Shown here: positions 13,915 through 30,000 of the stretch, piece after piece
How positions within the stretch are numbered: position 1 is the first letter of the stretch
Layout: every line of letters begins with the position of its first letter
Assembly (NCBI GenBank): GCA_025602915.1
Contig: JAHLJZ010000013.1
Location: forward strand, 1-64,000
Direction of reading: 5' to 3'
From: Paraphysoderma sedebokerense
Taxonomy: Eukaryota > Blastocladiomycota > Physodermatomycetes > Physodermatales > Physodermataceae
DNA length: 64,000 nt
Made by a program: the position numbers and the translations under genes
Notes under the pieces: generated by a model
The model's database searches: none
Told to the model about the DNA's origin: nothing
Seen by the model: only the letters and a program-made list of their open reading frames with translations

Positions 13915-14311
13915 GTTATAAATATAATTGTCATTTCAGTGCCGATTATCTCAACCTCATGTAGGAATATTATTTGGCTGATATATGAGCAACCCTCATT
14001 GGCGAGCGAGTCGTTTGTTCGGAGACGAAGCATAAAACCAAGAGAGACCGTGTACCTTGTATATAAAGTTGAAGCAATGTAGAAAAACTCTTAAAATGAA
14101 GAGTTGATTTTACTTGTATTATTACATCGGTTCGGCAACCTTACTTTTGATTCAAAGTCTGGACTTCGATTTGGGGTTTGAGGTACTAGAGACCACAGAA
14201 GGTTGAAATGAATGGAAGTGAATCATGAATAATTGCATTTGTAGGACTTATCCCGTAAATCTTGAATTACAAGAAGAAATTACAATCCATGCTGACATTT
14301 AAATTAAACCT
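13915..14311. other. Convergent intergenic region
   Basis: About 400 bp between the 3' ends of the histone-fold gene and the chitin synthase. It should contain both 3' untranslated regions. No further feature is visible. Confidence 0.5.
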
Positions 14312-17300
14312 CTATCGCGCTTTCACTTTCCCTTTCAAATCTTGGTCCCTCATTTTCATCTGATCTTTCTGTAAATACATTTCCATTTCCGGATCCCATC
14401 CCAAATTTGCTGTCTCCATATCCCATTCAACCAGAGTTTTATGCGCGATATCACGAACATTAAATTCCCCTTCCTTCTTGCCATGATCATCTGCGGCTTT
14501 TGCTCCCTCAACCTTCCTTGTTTGTCCCTGCGAGAGTAACAACAGTGTTAGGATGCAATCAGTGGAGACTTAAAATATGGGAAGAGAAGACATACCCATG
14601 AGAAATCATCAAAATGCCAAAATGCTTTGAAATAAAAAAAGAAGGTGGGAGAAGTCAGCCATATATCTCACAGGCAATTTATAAGGCACAAAACGTGGGC
14701 AATACGTACCATAGACAGGTAATAAGAAATTCCAAACTGGTAGAGATAACAGGTAGACAAACATCCAGTATATATACACCATTTTTCGTGTGGTCAGTAG
14801 AATCAATACAGCCGGAAGACCCAAAATGGCAGCTAAAAGCGCGAGAGGAATCCATTCAATTGGTTCGCCTTTGAAGGCATTGAGCATCGTGAATATAAGC
14901 AGTGTTCTGTAAGAAAAGTGTGAAGTCAGAGGGGAATCGGGTCGATTACAAACTTGAAAACTTACATTGTAAATGTGATTGCAGCAGGAAGTGTTAAAGT
15001 CCCGATCAGTTCAAGAAACACAACAAACTGCATAGAGAAGCAAAACGTTCCACACAGTTGCCGGACAAGAACTAACTCAAACAAGTTATGGACGGTAGAA
15101 TTAATCCACCTTCGACGTTGACTGAGCAATATCCGCAGAGTATCTGGTACAAATGTCTTACACATCGCTTTTGGAACGAACAGCATTTTTCTTCTCGGAA
15201 AGGTTCGTAACATCAACGTGGTTAAATACCGATCTTCACCCAGTAGCAACAAATTCTTCTTATGTAAAGTATCGACCACATTTTCACTATACTGTTCCAC
15301 AATTTCTGGGTTTGCAATAATGGGTACCCAATATCCATCCCGCTTCGGCGCTTTGATTCGGTACATACAAAAGCATCCAGGTAGACACGTCACGCCACCA
15401 AAAATGGATTCGAATGCCTTGGAGAGATGATGAGAAATGTAGTATTCAAACACCTGAATTCGAGTGACCCATGACGCCGTCTTATTTGCTATCCGTGTCT
15501 CGCCGCATAATCCCATAACCTGTGGATCTCTCGCCATACAAGCCACCATCCTCGACAATGAATCAGGCATCACTTTGGTATCAGCGTCAACCATCAATAC
15601 GATCTCAAATCTGTGGGGAGATACCCCTGTGAGCCTGAATATCTTTCGGTAGAGATCATATTGAAAAGGCGATAATCGATCGTTCATAATCAATTTTGAA
15701 TAGAAATCCATCAAAACAATCTGTGAATCTCGTTTTCCTCTGTTACCAGGCTTTGCTTGCTGGGCCTCCGCTTCTGTGCCGCATTTGACAATTGTAATCA
15801 TTCGCACCCTGTGACCTTCACAATTGTAGTAACCAGTGAAGATTTTGGCTTTGTTATGCCGTTTCGAACCATCTGCGATTGCCACATAAGACTCGGCCGA
15901 AGGATGTAAATCATCTAACTCCATCATGCTAACGATGATGTCAGGCGTCGACTTATCGTTACCTGACCCCTTAATGAGACCATCCGCAACAACAAACAGC
16001 AGCTTATGTCGATCCGGATAATCTGTGGTGGCTAATGAATCAAGGGTTGTGCGGATGGATTGTTCTCCTTCGGAATAGCAAGTGACAAGTAAGATGGTGT
16101 ATATCGATCTCAATTCGTCTGGAGGATCTACTGAGCGATCTGGTGAACCGGATGGTGTACTTGGGGGTAGAGTAGCTTCGCTGCCACCTTCGGTTGTTTT
16201 TGCCTCGTCTATCTTGGGCATCTTTTCACCGAAGAACCAGGAACTTGTGCGACGCATTTGGTATCTTTTGCGTGATTCTGTGAGCTTACCCAATTGCCAA
16301 GACATGAACCAACCGAATGCCAAAGCAAGGAAAAATCGTGCCATCACCACTCCCAAAATGACAATCAACGACACATACAGCAAGATGTCGGAAGCAATGC
16401 AACCAACTGTGTTTCTGTCAATGAAACCGACTGCGTACAAATCTGACAAGCATGTCGCTGCCGCTCTCCCTTCAGGACGAGCAAGAAATGCCATTGTTGC
16501 GTCTCTACCGATATTTTGTCGGACTACTCGATCCATATCGGGGGCCAGAAAACTGTTGTTTCTACTCAAATATAATGACATATTCAACACCTTTCCGTTA
16601 TAAACCAAGTGATCCTTCGATTCAGCCAACCATTCCCACGGATAACGGACTTCCCCTACCCGAAGGCGGTCTAAAATAGGCATCGACTTCAATTCATCAT
16701 GGCAATACGGAACTTTGGGAAAATCCGGGGACTGGCAAGTCAATCGAAATTGCCCGCTAGCAACGCCGCGACAGCTAGATCCATCAGGGGGAAACATCAT
16801 GGTAATGTCAATTCCCACAAGTCTCAAAAAGGCTTCCCTGTCGGCCGGTGTAAGAACTTGGAATGCTCGAAAATTCATATGCTCGGTAAGATACGGTTTG
16901 AGATCGTAAATGTGTCCACGAAGACTGAAAGAATGTGGTGCGCTTGACACTGTTAATGCTTTCACTTCGTTGATCATAAAAACACGTCTATCTTCTCGGC
17001 TGCAGACAACCTTGGTCAATCCGAATGTAAGAAATGCTAACAACAAGCAAGCGCAAAAGATGAGGACGACCAATGCCATCTTTTCACGCCACGCCTGCTG
17101 CACTGCTTTATCACTCATCCCACCCACTGTGGCAAGTAAAATAGGAGGTGCCCAAAATGTGAGTGCCCATGAGGTTAAAGTCCACCAGCCGGGCTTTCCT
17201 GATTCCTTCCTGTTCTCCAAATTCAATTTAGGTGGTTGGCGTTCGGGTCGGATGAGTGATCTTTGGCGACGGACTGGCTTATTAGGCGGTTGTTGCGAAG

Positions 17301-17889
17301 GATTTGACGTGCTAGCAGTATCGCTGTGACCGAACTCGGCGTTTGATGGTGACCATGGTATATTCTCAAACGTTTGCTGAGACGATTCTGCCGTAATTTC
17401 ATCACCTACTGCCGCGATGTTCGAAGGTTGGCTAACCGGAACTGCATTTGGAATACTTGGAAGAGGACGGCCTCTTGCTGGCTGATTAACAGATGAATGA
17501 GGAGCGGAAGTGGAAGTGGGAGAAGGCGAACTTATCAAGTTCGGACTTAAAGGTTGCGGAGTTGGCTTTGATGAGTGGTCTTGACTGGGCTGCCGTGGGC
17601 GAAGTTGTGATGATCTAGAGGAACCTGCTGGATCTACCGATATAATTATGGTCCAATGTGTCAGATGCTATCTCTTAGTAATTGGTCATGAGAAATTATT
17701 GCAACCTTTCAGATTCCCAGCACTTGACCTCTTTTGGGTCATTGGTACCGTGGAATTGGAGGCATCACTTTTGGTTTGGTTATCGGGATGTAATGGTGAT
17801 GGCTGGCCTCTTGCGGTTTTCTTCCTCAAGCGTGGTTTACGACCATCATTTCCATTACTTGATGTAGGGTTGGACGACGAGTTGTCCAT
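14312..17889 (-). CDS. Chitin synthase, class IV (Chs3-like)
   Basis: Polymerises UDP-GlcNAc into chitin at the plasma membrane. Proposed exons are 17889-17706, 17633-14966, 14906-14710, 14624-14596 and 14527-14312, summing to 3294 nt (1097 residues). Features: a disordered Ser/Pro N-terminus (about 1-200), two membrane spans (about 210-265), a cytochrome-b5-like segment ([14 protein letters not shown], about 296), a span near 480-505, the GT2 domain with VDADTK, EDRYLTT and the QRRRWINST catalytic motif (about 910), then C-terminal spans and the [11 protein letters not shown] motif of class IV enzymes. The cytochrome-b5 segment plus QRRRWINST fits the Chs3 type. The first intron (donor GTTGCA, 17705-17634) is the least certain; without it no ATG lies upstream of the first membrane spans. 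Yeast Chs3 depends on accessory export factors; none is nearby. Confidence 0.95.
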
Positions 17890-18678
17890 GCCCTTAATTG
17901 TAGAATTGATACCTGGTTAATCCGGATGAGAAATAGTCGAGAAGCCGATTGCGAATAAATTACTGAGGTATGGTTAATCAGGAGATTTCGATATGTTACC
18001 AATTCCGTTCTAATGCATACAGATATGCTGTGGAAAAATTGCGCTGATCAGAATTGAAAAATATGTCTCGCTTCACAAATGCCGTGTCTTCATGTATCGA
18101 CACGTCAATCCCATACGGAACGGAACGTACGTACCGGTGGTTCCAATTGATAAAGTAGTAATGATATCAAACTTGATATAACCTACACTAATCGATAGTA
18201 ATAAATAAAGTAGGATATATTCTCGACTTGCACCGTCCACGAAATGAAAATGTTCAGCAGCATTCCCTCGTCTCCCAGATCGAGGTATTGCGCGTAGCTA
18301 GAAAGTGTTCAGGTCATCCCATGGCACTCCATGGTCCTTGCGCACTAGGGCAAAATACGCTCAGGCGGAGGCGTCTGTATGCTTTTGTTATCCTATCATT
18401 TGGACTATGGTCTATGATGGAGTCTGCAAATTTTGATAATAACCGATAGCTGAATGCACACTGACTTGGTAGCTGACTTCACTCTGTCCTTTAACATCAA
18501 GTATGTGAGGGCTGGTACAATCCAGTTTTAATTGGCTGTCATATTTACAGAAATTGAGCTTTTTATATACATGATAAGTACAAAGGAGCAAAATAATAAC
18601 GCTCCTTTTAAAATGTCAATATGTCCGTAATTTCTCCAACATGCTGTTGTGACAATGTCTTGTGATGTCGATCGGGAC
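17890..18678. other. Intergenic region
   Basis: About 0.8 kb between the chitin synthase start and the kinase stop, both on the minus strand. It likely carries the chitin synthase promoter and the kinase 3' end. A 73-codon plus-strand frame near 18228 has no recognisable content. Confidence 0.5.
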
Positions 18679-20842
<2,164 letters not shown>

Positions 20843-21654
20843 ATTTTAGTCGCCGTAATGCTTGTCGGTTCTCGCGTTGGGAATATCTTGACAGGGTTGA
20901 ATTGAGTGATTGCGATATCTGTTCAATTGATGAATTCACTACCCCAATGTGCGATTGATGGTAGCAAGACAGCGAATATGAAGTTAGACTCTCTATAGTC
21001 TATAAAATTTCAGACGGTGAATTTCCTTGGGAAAAGGAATGGGAGTCGGTGGTTCCTCCAGAGTACATGGGACACAATTCGGTCGTGGTAAGTGGTTCGG
21101 CCACTCTGATCGACAACCACTCGGACCGCTCACGCCTCTGAATTCCCTCGTCACACGCCACTTCTCATTATTAAGATAAGAATCTAAGATGGTCTGACTT
21201 AAAATAAATGATATCATGATCCTATTGATCATTCACATAATTATCAAAATGTAAGAAACAATGATTACAAGCATCGCGCACATCAGAGGAATACATTCCT
21301 GCCTCTAAGTGTTTCGCAGAGCCAAGTTACATTGCAATAGCCGCTTGTAAATGAATCTAATATCTTTGCTGCAATCTTGAACATGGCCAGTACATAGCCT
21401 CACACCTGCACCAAAAGATATTGGCGCGCGTCATAGACTGACTCGTGAATTTTCACCGTGCGATCATCAAATGAACAATTCATAACGCAGATTCAATAGC
21501 TAAGTTCTATGGATTATTTATTATACATATCTATGCAATCAAGTAAACTCTGTCCACGGATCGGGCTTTGCGATGCCTTCTGACAACGACCAAACCTTTT
21601 CTTCATCCATGCTTCAAGCTTAGTAATACAAACCTGCTACAGCAATTCATGATT
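20843..21654. other. Intergenic region
   Basis: About 0.8 kb between the kinase start and the 5-oxoprolinase stop, both on the minus strand. It should contain the kinase promoter. The short open frames here are not convincing. Confidence 0.5.
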
Positions 21655-24600
21655 TCACTCAACCTTCCCGTATCCTGCACCACCAGGAGTACATATTCTA
21701 ATTCTGTCCCCCGCATTTGTAACAACAGTGTTTTTCCCCGTAAGATTCACTACTCGTTCTTTCCCATCATTTGATTTACGAATCAGCAAGTTGAGTCCAG
21801 ATACCCCATTTTCTCCTCCGTTTAATCCATGTGGCTGGAAAACTCTTCGTTCAGATAAGATGGAGACTTGAATATTGGGAATAGTGAATTCCAATTCTCG
21901 AATAACACCTATGGTAACAATATACGAAGTTCGTAACGATAAAGAAATAAAAGTGTGATGATAATGGATGGTGCTTAAGCATACCGTCGCCGCCTTTATG
22001 TTTTCCTTTTCCCCCTGAATTGGGGCGTAATCCGAATTGGCGAAGGATGACAGGATATCTTCTTTCCAAAATTTCTGGATCGGTAATTCGACTTGAAAAT
22101 GAGGGATTATTAGTTTATTGGACAACATAGGAACCGCCCATTGAAGAAACTGGCGATAGCACGTACGTGTTTGTCATATGCCTAATCGGTAAAGTTCATG
22201 ATATGTCAGTATTTGCAACATGAGTGAACCATAACCAATTTGAAAGATGCGTACGTATGGACCCCCGATCTGCCTTCCCATGTTGGTCCCTATGAGAGAA
22301 AAGAAGAATAAGGCAAGGCCGACATGTCAGAAGCTAAACGGCATAGTAAATTCTTACCGCGCCACTTCCTCCAGCAATCGTTTCATAAAATCCCCAATTC
22401 TCGCATCCGAATGTCAAGTTATTACAATCGCCTTGACTGTCAGCGCAAGCTCTAAACGCTTTCAAAACCACATCCACGACTCTTTGACTTGTCATAACAT
22501 TACCTCCTACGACAGCCGCATCTTCTCCAGGTTTCAATAAACATCCGTCTTCAATGATGACATTCACAGGATTCAAACAGCCTTGATTAAGTGGTATTTC
22601 CATATCCACTAGACACCGAAGACAGTAGATAATAGCTGAGTATGCGACGGCGGGCGGGGCGTTCGTATTTCCGTAAACAGAGGGACCGGTCCCAGTAAAA
22701 TCAAATGCAGCGGAACCTGTCGATGGATCGATATTGATGGACAGTTGAATGGGAGTGCCATCGTCCATATAGTCTTTTGATGTTAAGGTGGTACCGAATC
22801 GAGAGGCAGTCGTTTTAAGAAGAGAGCGAACCGATTGTTCCGCGTTTTCTCGGATGAATCGCATATAAGCTTGGACAACATCTATTTTCAAAATGAAATC
22901 GTGACACTGTTAGGCGGGAACATAATGGTGGAAAAGTCAAAGACATCATTGACTTACCTATTCCGTACTCTTTGATTAACTTTCGTACAAGAATGATACC
23001 GCGTTGATTCGCAGCTATATTCAACAAACATCAGAGGAAGACGTTCGCATGAGCGGTCTTTCCACACGCTTTCAAAATTGGCAGAGTAAAATACAAACCG
23101 ACTTGCGCCTTCAAATCGGAGATGTTATCACTGTCGTTACGGCACATAAATATTACGTCAACTCATCTAAATCGGACATCACCAATACAATTTGCAGATA
23201 AGTTTAAATCCAAACCTCAGATTTCTAGTACCACTACAACCGGGATACTTGGCAGGCTCGTCCAACAATAATTTCTTTATCCCCTCTTCTTGGAATTTTC
23301 CATGCTCCACCAGCTTGAATGACTTGATTGCGGCCCCTTCTTGGTACAACTCTTTCGAATGTGGTGGCATCGACCTATGATCAAGGTATAATTGTTGAAT
23401 TAGAATTACCCAGTAGAAACTGAAATGTTACGTCTACGCTCTATATTATCAGGGGAAAGCGAATCGTTGATACAAACCCGGGACTAATTCCTCCAATGTC
23501 AGCATGATGTCCTCTGCTAGCTACAAAGAACACGATTTTGCCACTGGTTTCATCGTAAACTGGCGTAATAACGGTTATATCAGGTAAGTGAGATCCACCA
23601 CATTGCGGGTGGTTGGACACTAATACATCGCCATCTTTTAGGTTGCTACCCCAATGTTTAAGTTGGTATTTTACAGCCTATGAAAATAAAGTTGGAAAAT
23701 TAGAACTCGGGGTCATTCAGGGATTGTAGCAGGAACAGATGGATATGTTACCTCTTGCATTGACCCCAAGTGAACGGGAACTACGACGGCTCATAGTTAG
23801 TGGTTGCCAAGAGCGGACGGATAAGGAGCAGATACATACTATGTGGTGCATTTGCAACTGAACATCAATTATCATTTCAATGACAAATTTAGCAAAATTA
23901 GTCATTTGGTATCCCATATGATATGAAGTATGCATTACACAACAAACCTAGATGGCCCTCGTCGCTGAATAGTGCACAACTGAAGTCCAGTCTCTCCTTA
24001 ATGTTCGTACTCACACTTGTCTTTTGTAACGTTCGACCCATATCATGTGCGATATTCATAAACCTACTGGCAAATAAACTCAGCTGGATAGGGTCACATA
24101 TTATTTCATTCTTCTTGGTGTCCTTTGTCGCGCGATCTTTGTCTTCGGCCGAGTCGAGATCAATCACAACGGTAGAGGTGGTAATGGTCGCTTTTGCATT
24201 CGGAATGACTAAGATGGTTGTAGTTGAATCCAATAGTATCGCTGGACCAGCAATCACTGAACCAATTTGAAGATTCGACAATAAAAACACTGGAGTTTCA
24301 ATGCGACCAGTAGATTCAAAGTAAACTGACTGTTTAGACGGGGCAGCGTTCGGTGAGATGTGGATAGGGTTTTGACGCAACGATTTTAATTCAGATGAAA
24401 GAGCACTTCCAGTTCCGATACCAAGTAGAGAGGTTGATGACTTGCCGATTCCACGAATGCGAATGTCATCTACAATTATGGGACGGTCAAGCTTAAACCC
24501 GAATTCACGAACATAGTTTTGTTCAAATGGAGTCTTGAAGTCCAATGAATCATTCGGTTGAAGCGTCATTAAGGATGTGTCGGTGCCGTCATAACGAAGA

Positions 24601-26732
24601 TTGAGAAATGTTTCGAAAACCATACTTGTTGGGGAGAAACCCTGGGATATCAATTTTTCGGCCGTACGTTTTTGAAGAACTTGGATACGATTCTGAATGG
24701 TGGACAGATTCGCCTGGTCAAACAGTACTTGGGCGGGCTCTTGCATCTCAGTGACAAGGTCAGCAAGAGATAATCCATATGCAGATAAGATAGAAGAATA
24801 ACGATGAATATAAACGCTGCGAATTCCCAGATTTCGAGCTATGGCACACGCATGTTGACCCCTGTTATAATGAAAGATCCCCGGTCAGTAGGCTGATGGC
24901 TCCCTGTCCTAATCATGGCGATGCATACCCTGCACCACCAAAGCAAGACAATATGTGTTTGGTCGTATCATGACCTTTAGTCTGCGTGATGGCGCGAATT
25001 GCATTACTCATTGATTCATTGGCAACTCTGACAAATCCAAATGCCACCTCATCTGGTGTCATGTTCCGGTTGCCGCCACTCATTGCGAGATGATCGTTAA
25101 TTGATTCAGTCATCTCCATGATTTTCTGTCGAGTCGCTTGAACGTCTAGAGGTTCATCTTCGTTTGGTCCAAAAATAGATGGGAAGTGAGCCGGAGATAG
25201 GCGACCAAGAAATAAGTTTGCATCGGTTATCGCTAGAGGGCCGCCTTTGCGGTAACAAACAGGTCCCGGTTGAGATCCGGCAGACTCAGGACCAACGACA
25301 AACATTCCATTTCTGAAAAACAGTCTAGAAGAGCCGCCTGCTGCAACTGTATGGATATCGAGCTGAGGAGCCACCACTGTGATACCAGCCGTGGTTGTTT
25401 CGTACGTGTGCTCATAATGTCCATCGAACCGGGACACATCGGTGGATGTGCCTGAAAAAAAGATATACTATTTAGTTCAGAATGTCCCAGAGTTTTTAAC
25501 ATATAACAAAATATCAAACCTCCCATGTCGAAACCAATGACAGGAACATCATCTTCGACGGAATAAGAAGTTTGCGCGTATCCAACCACCCCGCCAGCCG
25601 GGCCCGACAGAATCGCGCGATATCCGCTGAACTTGTCCATAGGGGTTAACCCACCATCGCTTTGCATAAATCTTCCAAAACTCAATTAGATATCTTCTAT
25701 AAAAGCTGTGAATAAGTGAAAATCAAACATACTCAACCCTTACACCGTCCAATGTCGTGAACCCTTTTATAAAACCTCGAAGATACCGTTGAATAATGGG
25801 AGTCAAGTATGCATCTGTAACACATGTTTGTCCTCTAGGTACAATTTTAATCATAGGCATCAATGAGGCGGAAGTAGTGATATCGGTGAATCCGACATCT
25901 TTGGCGATTGCAGCGACCTGATTTTCGTGCTGGGGATACAGGAACGAATGCATAAGGCAAACTGCGATAGATCGAATACCTGTTGCATACAGTTCTTTCA
26001 AATCATCTCTTAATTTAGACATGTTAATCGGTTGAAGTACATGAACTGGCTCGCCAGTGATGCCCTTCTTCATTGTCGGATCGTCATCGTCAATCTCGAG
26101 GTTGGAGCCTTCAGATGCACATGTGTATCCTAATAAAGTCACTCTTTCCTCCACCTCGATAACCTACAGATAAAAGTATTAAAACATGACTTCAAGTAGC
26201 CACATCTGCAGAACTCTGCTCGTGTTACCTTAGAGTACAAGACTTCCGGACAAGTAATGGCCAAGTCGAAAATCTTCGGGCGAGACTGGTTTCCAATGTG
26301 TAGCAAATCCTTGAACCCCTTAGTGATAACCAAAGCGCAAGGTTCACCATTCCTTTCCAGCAACGCATTCGTGGCTACAGTGGTTCCGAGACGAAGAGAA
26401 GCAATTCTGATATCAAAAATTCAAATACAGAAATTGGATTCAGCCACTGAAAATCCCGCGTTTATCCATTGCAAAGGCCATAACGGTATACGGCACCTTG
26501 ATGTATCAATGGGCTGGTTTCTGGGGTACTTATCACCCGTTGCCAACTCCAGTATACGTCGAATACCTTCTACGTTTGCATCGTCGTAATTCTTTGTGTC
26601 GACGCTGAGGAGTTTGACGAGATACTGCTTCGGGGGCGAATTAGGGTTCTTTGGATCGGGAGCGAGGCCGAAACAGTCGGTGAATGTGCCTCCACGGTCG
26701 ATAGATATGGAGATATTTCTCTTGCAAGACAT
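21655..26732 (-). CDS. OXP1: 5-oxoprolinase (ATP-hydrolysing)
   Basis: Opens 5-oxo-L-proline to glutamate using ATP in the cytosolic gamma-glutamyl (glutathione) cycle. The start at 26732 gives the family N-terminus ([13 protein letters not shown]). Hydantoinase A follows (about 24900-26730; [14 protein letters not shown] and GFDMGG motifs, with [15 protein letters not shown] after the next splice), then hydantoinase B (about 21655-24740; [43 protein letters not shown]-type region), ending in [16 protein letters not shown]. The gene is split by many short introns. Total size of about 1,300 residues fits the single-chain eukaryotic enzyme. I saw no break in frame beyond introns. It shares a short divergent promoter with the E1 gene. 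Confidence 0.95.
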
Positions 26733-27061
26733 TCTTCGTAGTTAACAAGTCCGTCGATGTGTGCAATATCCGAGGGTGGCTGAGGGAGAGCGACACGGCC
26801 AGTTTTTGTTTACATTATTACGTGGTACAGTCAAGGCAGGAAGGGAGTGGAATTCCCTCTCTCCTCGTTCCCTCTCCACCACCACCACCGTTCCCTCTCT
26901 TTTGTCATCCCCGCCATTCTATACACATCCCCTACGCATCCCCCTCCTTGCCATGCCACCCTCGGATGTATGTCTGCGCTCCTCTCTCCGCGATGGCCTG
27001 CTTCTGTTTACGCTGCGTCGCTGACTGTCTTTCTCTCCATCTACCATGTTTGTAGAATCAA
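26733..27061. promoter_or_regulatory. Compact divergent promoter with pyrimidine-rich leader
   Basis: Only 329 bp separate the 5-oxoprolinase and E1 starts. On the E1 sense strand, about 26850-27046 is dense in CT/CCT runs, which may be the E1 leader or an initiator region. The long plus-strand frames over this tract reflect its lack of stop codons rather than a protein. Confidence 0.55.
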
Positions 27062-30000
27062 ATGGATATTGATAACCCAGATACTCAGATTGATGAGGGC
27101 TTATATTCTCGACAACTGTATGTTGTTACCTTTCCTTCGCTTCATTTCATCACGCCAACCCCGAGTCTGACTCTCCTCCTCGGTTAGATACGTCATTGGA
27201 CATGACGCTATGAAGAAAATGGCCCTTTCGAATGTTCTGATTCTAGGAATGAAAGGATTAGGCGTCGAAATAGGTAGAAGCTCTTAAATTGGACAAGTTG
27301 ATGACTGCTTAACAGAGTTGATATCTTAACACCGCACTTTTCTTTCAAGCCAAGAACGTCGTGCTTGCAGGTGTGAAGAGCGTGACAATATACGACAATG
27401 AACCTGTACAAATGTCTGATTTGTCATCACAGGTACGCTGACACATGATAATTTGATCGTCATACTCTATTCGTGCAGTGTACAAGTAGCTGACCATACA
27501 TCTCGATCCAGTTCTTCTTGACGAAAGGAGATATCGGCAAACCGAGAGCTCAGGTGACAGCTCCTCGGTTAGCTGAATTAAATACATATGTTCCAGTCAG
27601 TGTACTAGAAGGCGATCTCACAAATGAAAAGTTGTCTCAGTTCCAGGTAAGCTAATAAATCGTTCAAAATTGATTTTATCTTTTTGGCTCAACAATGCTT
27701 ATTTGATAGGTTGTGGTCTGCACCAACACGTCGTGGAAAAGACAGTTGGAAATTAATGATTACACGCATACAAACGGTATCAAGTTCATCTCGGCCGATA
27801 TCAAAGGTCTTGCTGGGTATGTGATTCTGTTTCAGGTCATAGAAACTGGCGCTCTGCTAAAATCTTTGTTGTATTTGTCTAGTATGGCATTCTGTGATTT
27901 CGGCAAAGGATTTGAAGTCATTGATGCCACCGGAGAAAATCCGGTTTCCGCTATGATCGCTGCGGTTACAAAGGTTTGGCTGTTAAATGACATTTGACCC
28001 TTTTATGCGGCAGGTACTAATGTGATTTATTAGGACCAGCAAGGCGTTGTGACCACATTAGACGAGAGCCGACACGGCTTAGAAGATGGTGATCATGTGA
28101 CGTTCTCCGAAGTTAAAGGAATGGAGCAATTGAATGGATGTCAGCCGCGAAAAGTCAAAGTTCTTGGTTTGTTTCAGAGAATCGACATTCGATGTGTTTG
28201 CTCAACACCTACTGACTCGTATTATTTAACTTAGGCCCATATACTTTCAGTATCGGCGACACTACTACTTTTGGTGACTACGTCAGTGGTGGTGTGTTCA
28301 CACAAGTTAAAATGCCGAAATTATTTGACTTTGTATGCAACTTTAATTTCCTAGTGCAAACATCAATATTACTTCGCTCATACTTTTCTTATTTTCAATC
28401 AGAAATCGCTGCGCGAGTCTTTGAAAAAGCCAGATTATATGATGAGTGATTTCGCAAAGTTTGATCGGCCAGGGCAATTGCATGTTGCTTTCCAAGCCGT
28501 TGATGCCTTTGCTGCCAAGCATGGGCATCTCCCTCGCCCAAGAAATGAAGTATGTTTGCGGCACAACAATGATTGGATTTGTCAATGTATAATCAATATA
28601 TAACAATGAATTTTTTTTCTAGGCGGATGCAACCGAAGTATTCAAAATTGCGACCGACTTAAATAATGCCATGGAGGACAAGGCAGAGTTAAACGAAAAA
28701 TTGATCAAGACTTTTGCATATGGCTGTGCCGGTGATTTAACACCGATGGCTGCGGTTATTGGGGGTCTTGTTGCCCAGGAAGTTCTCAAGGTAATAAATG
28801 TATCACCCATTTTTGACATAAACCGTTGTCTTTAACTTCTTCATAATTTCGTTGAACTTTAGGCGTGCTCCGGGAAATTTCATCCTATTGTTCAATATTT
28901 CTATTTCGACTCATTCGAATCCCTTCCCTCGTCAGTTCAAATTAACGAAGAAACATGCAAGCCTCGCGGTACTCGTTACGACAATCAAATCGCAGTCTTC
29001 GGATCAGAGTTTCAATCTCGCATTGCGAATCTGAAGCAATTCCTTGTTGGTGCTGGTGCTATAGGTTGTGAAATGTTGAAGAATTGGGCTATGATGGGAT
29101 TAGGAACCGGAGAAAAAGGTTATGTTCATATAACTGATATGGATACCATCGAAAAATCAAATTTAAACCGTCAGTTCTTGTTTCGACCCTGGGATGTTTC
29201 TGTAAGTACATCAGAAAATTGAATATTTGTAATCTATTCACTCACGCTCTTTCCTGTAGAAATTGAAATCTGAAACCGCGGCAAATGCCATTTGCAAAAT
29301 GAACCCGGATATGACTGGGAAAATTCATTCTCATCAAGATCGCGTGGGGCCCGACACGGAAAGTGAGTTGGGAATGCGTTCTATTTCTATTACACTGCTT
29401 TAACAAATGTTACGCGACAGATATTTTCGATGACAAATTCTTCGAAGCTCTCGATGGCGTTACGAACGCTCTTGACAATGTTGACGCCCGAAAATATGTT
29501 GACAGACGCTGCGTATTTTATCGAAAACCACTTCTCGAATCCGGAACTCTCGGTACGAAGGGTAACACCCAAGTGGTTATTCCGCACGTCACAGAGTCGT
29601 ATTCATCTTCTCAAGATCCTCCTGAAAAATCAATCCCTATCTGCACACTGAAGAATTTCCCCAACCAAATCGAACATACAATCCAATGGTCGCGTGATTT
29701 GTTTGAAGGTTTATTCAGACAGCCTGCCGAGAACGTGAACCTGTATTTATCTCAGTCTAATTATATTGAGACTTTGATGAAGCAATCTGGGAATCAGAAA
29801 GATACGTTGGAAACAATCAAGAGTTATTTGGTGACAGGAAGGGCCTACACTTTTGAGCAGTGCATTGAATGGGCAAGATTGAAGTTTGAGGATTTGTTTG
29901 CGAATAATATCAAGCAGCTATTGTACAACTTCCCAAAGGATTCGGTGTGTACTCAGCAATTTTTTATTCCCGCCAATTCTGTTTTCCTTGCTACTCACAC

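Noticed and set aside
18228-18449. A 73-codon plus-strand frame
   Set aside because: Begins with a non-ATG codon and has no homology signature.
26759-27170. Overlapping plus-strand frames of 87-107 codons
   Set aside because: They lie in the pyrimidine-rich leader, are Pro/Ser/Leu low-complexity and are in different frames from the E1 start.
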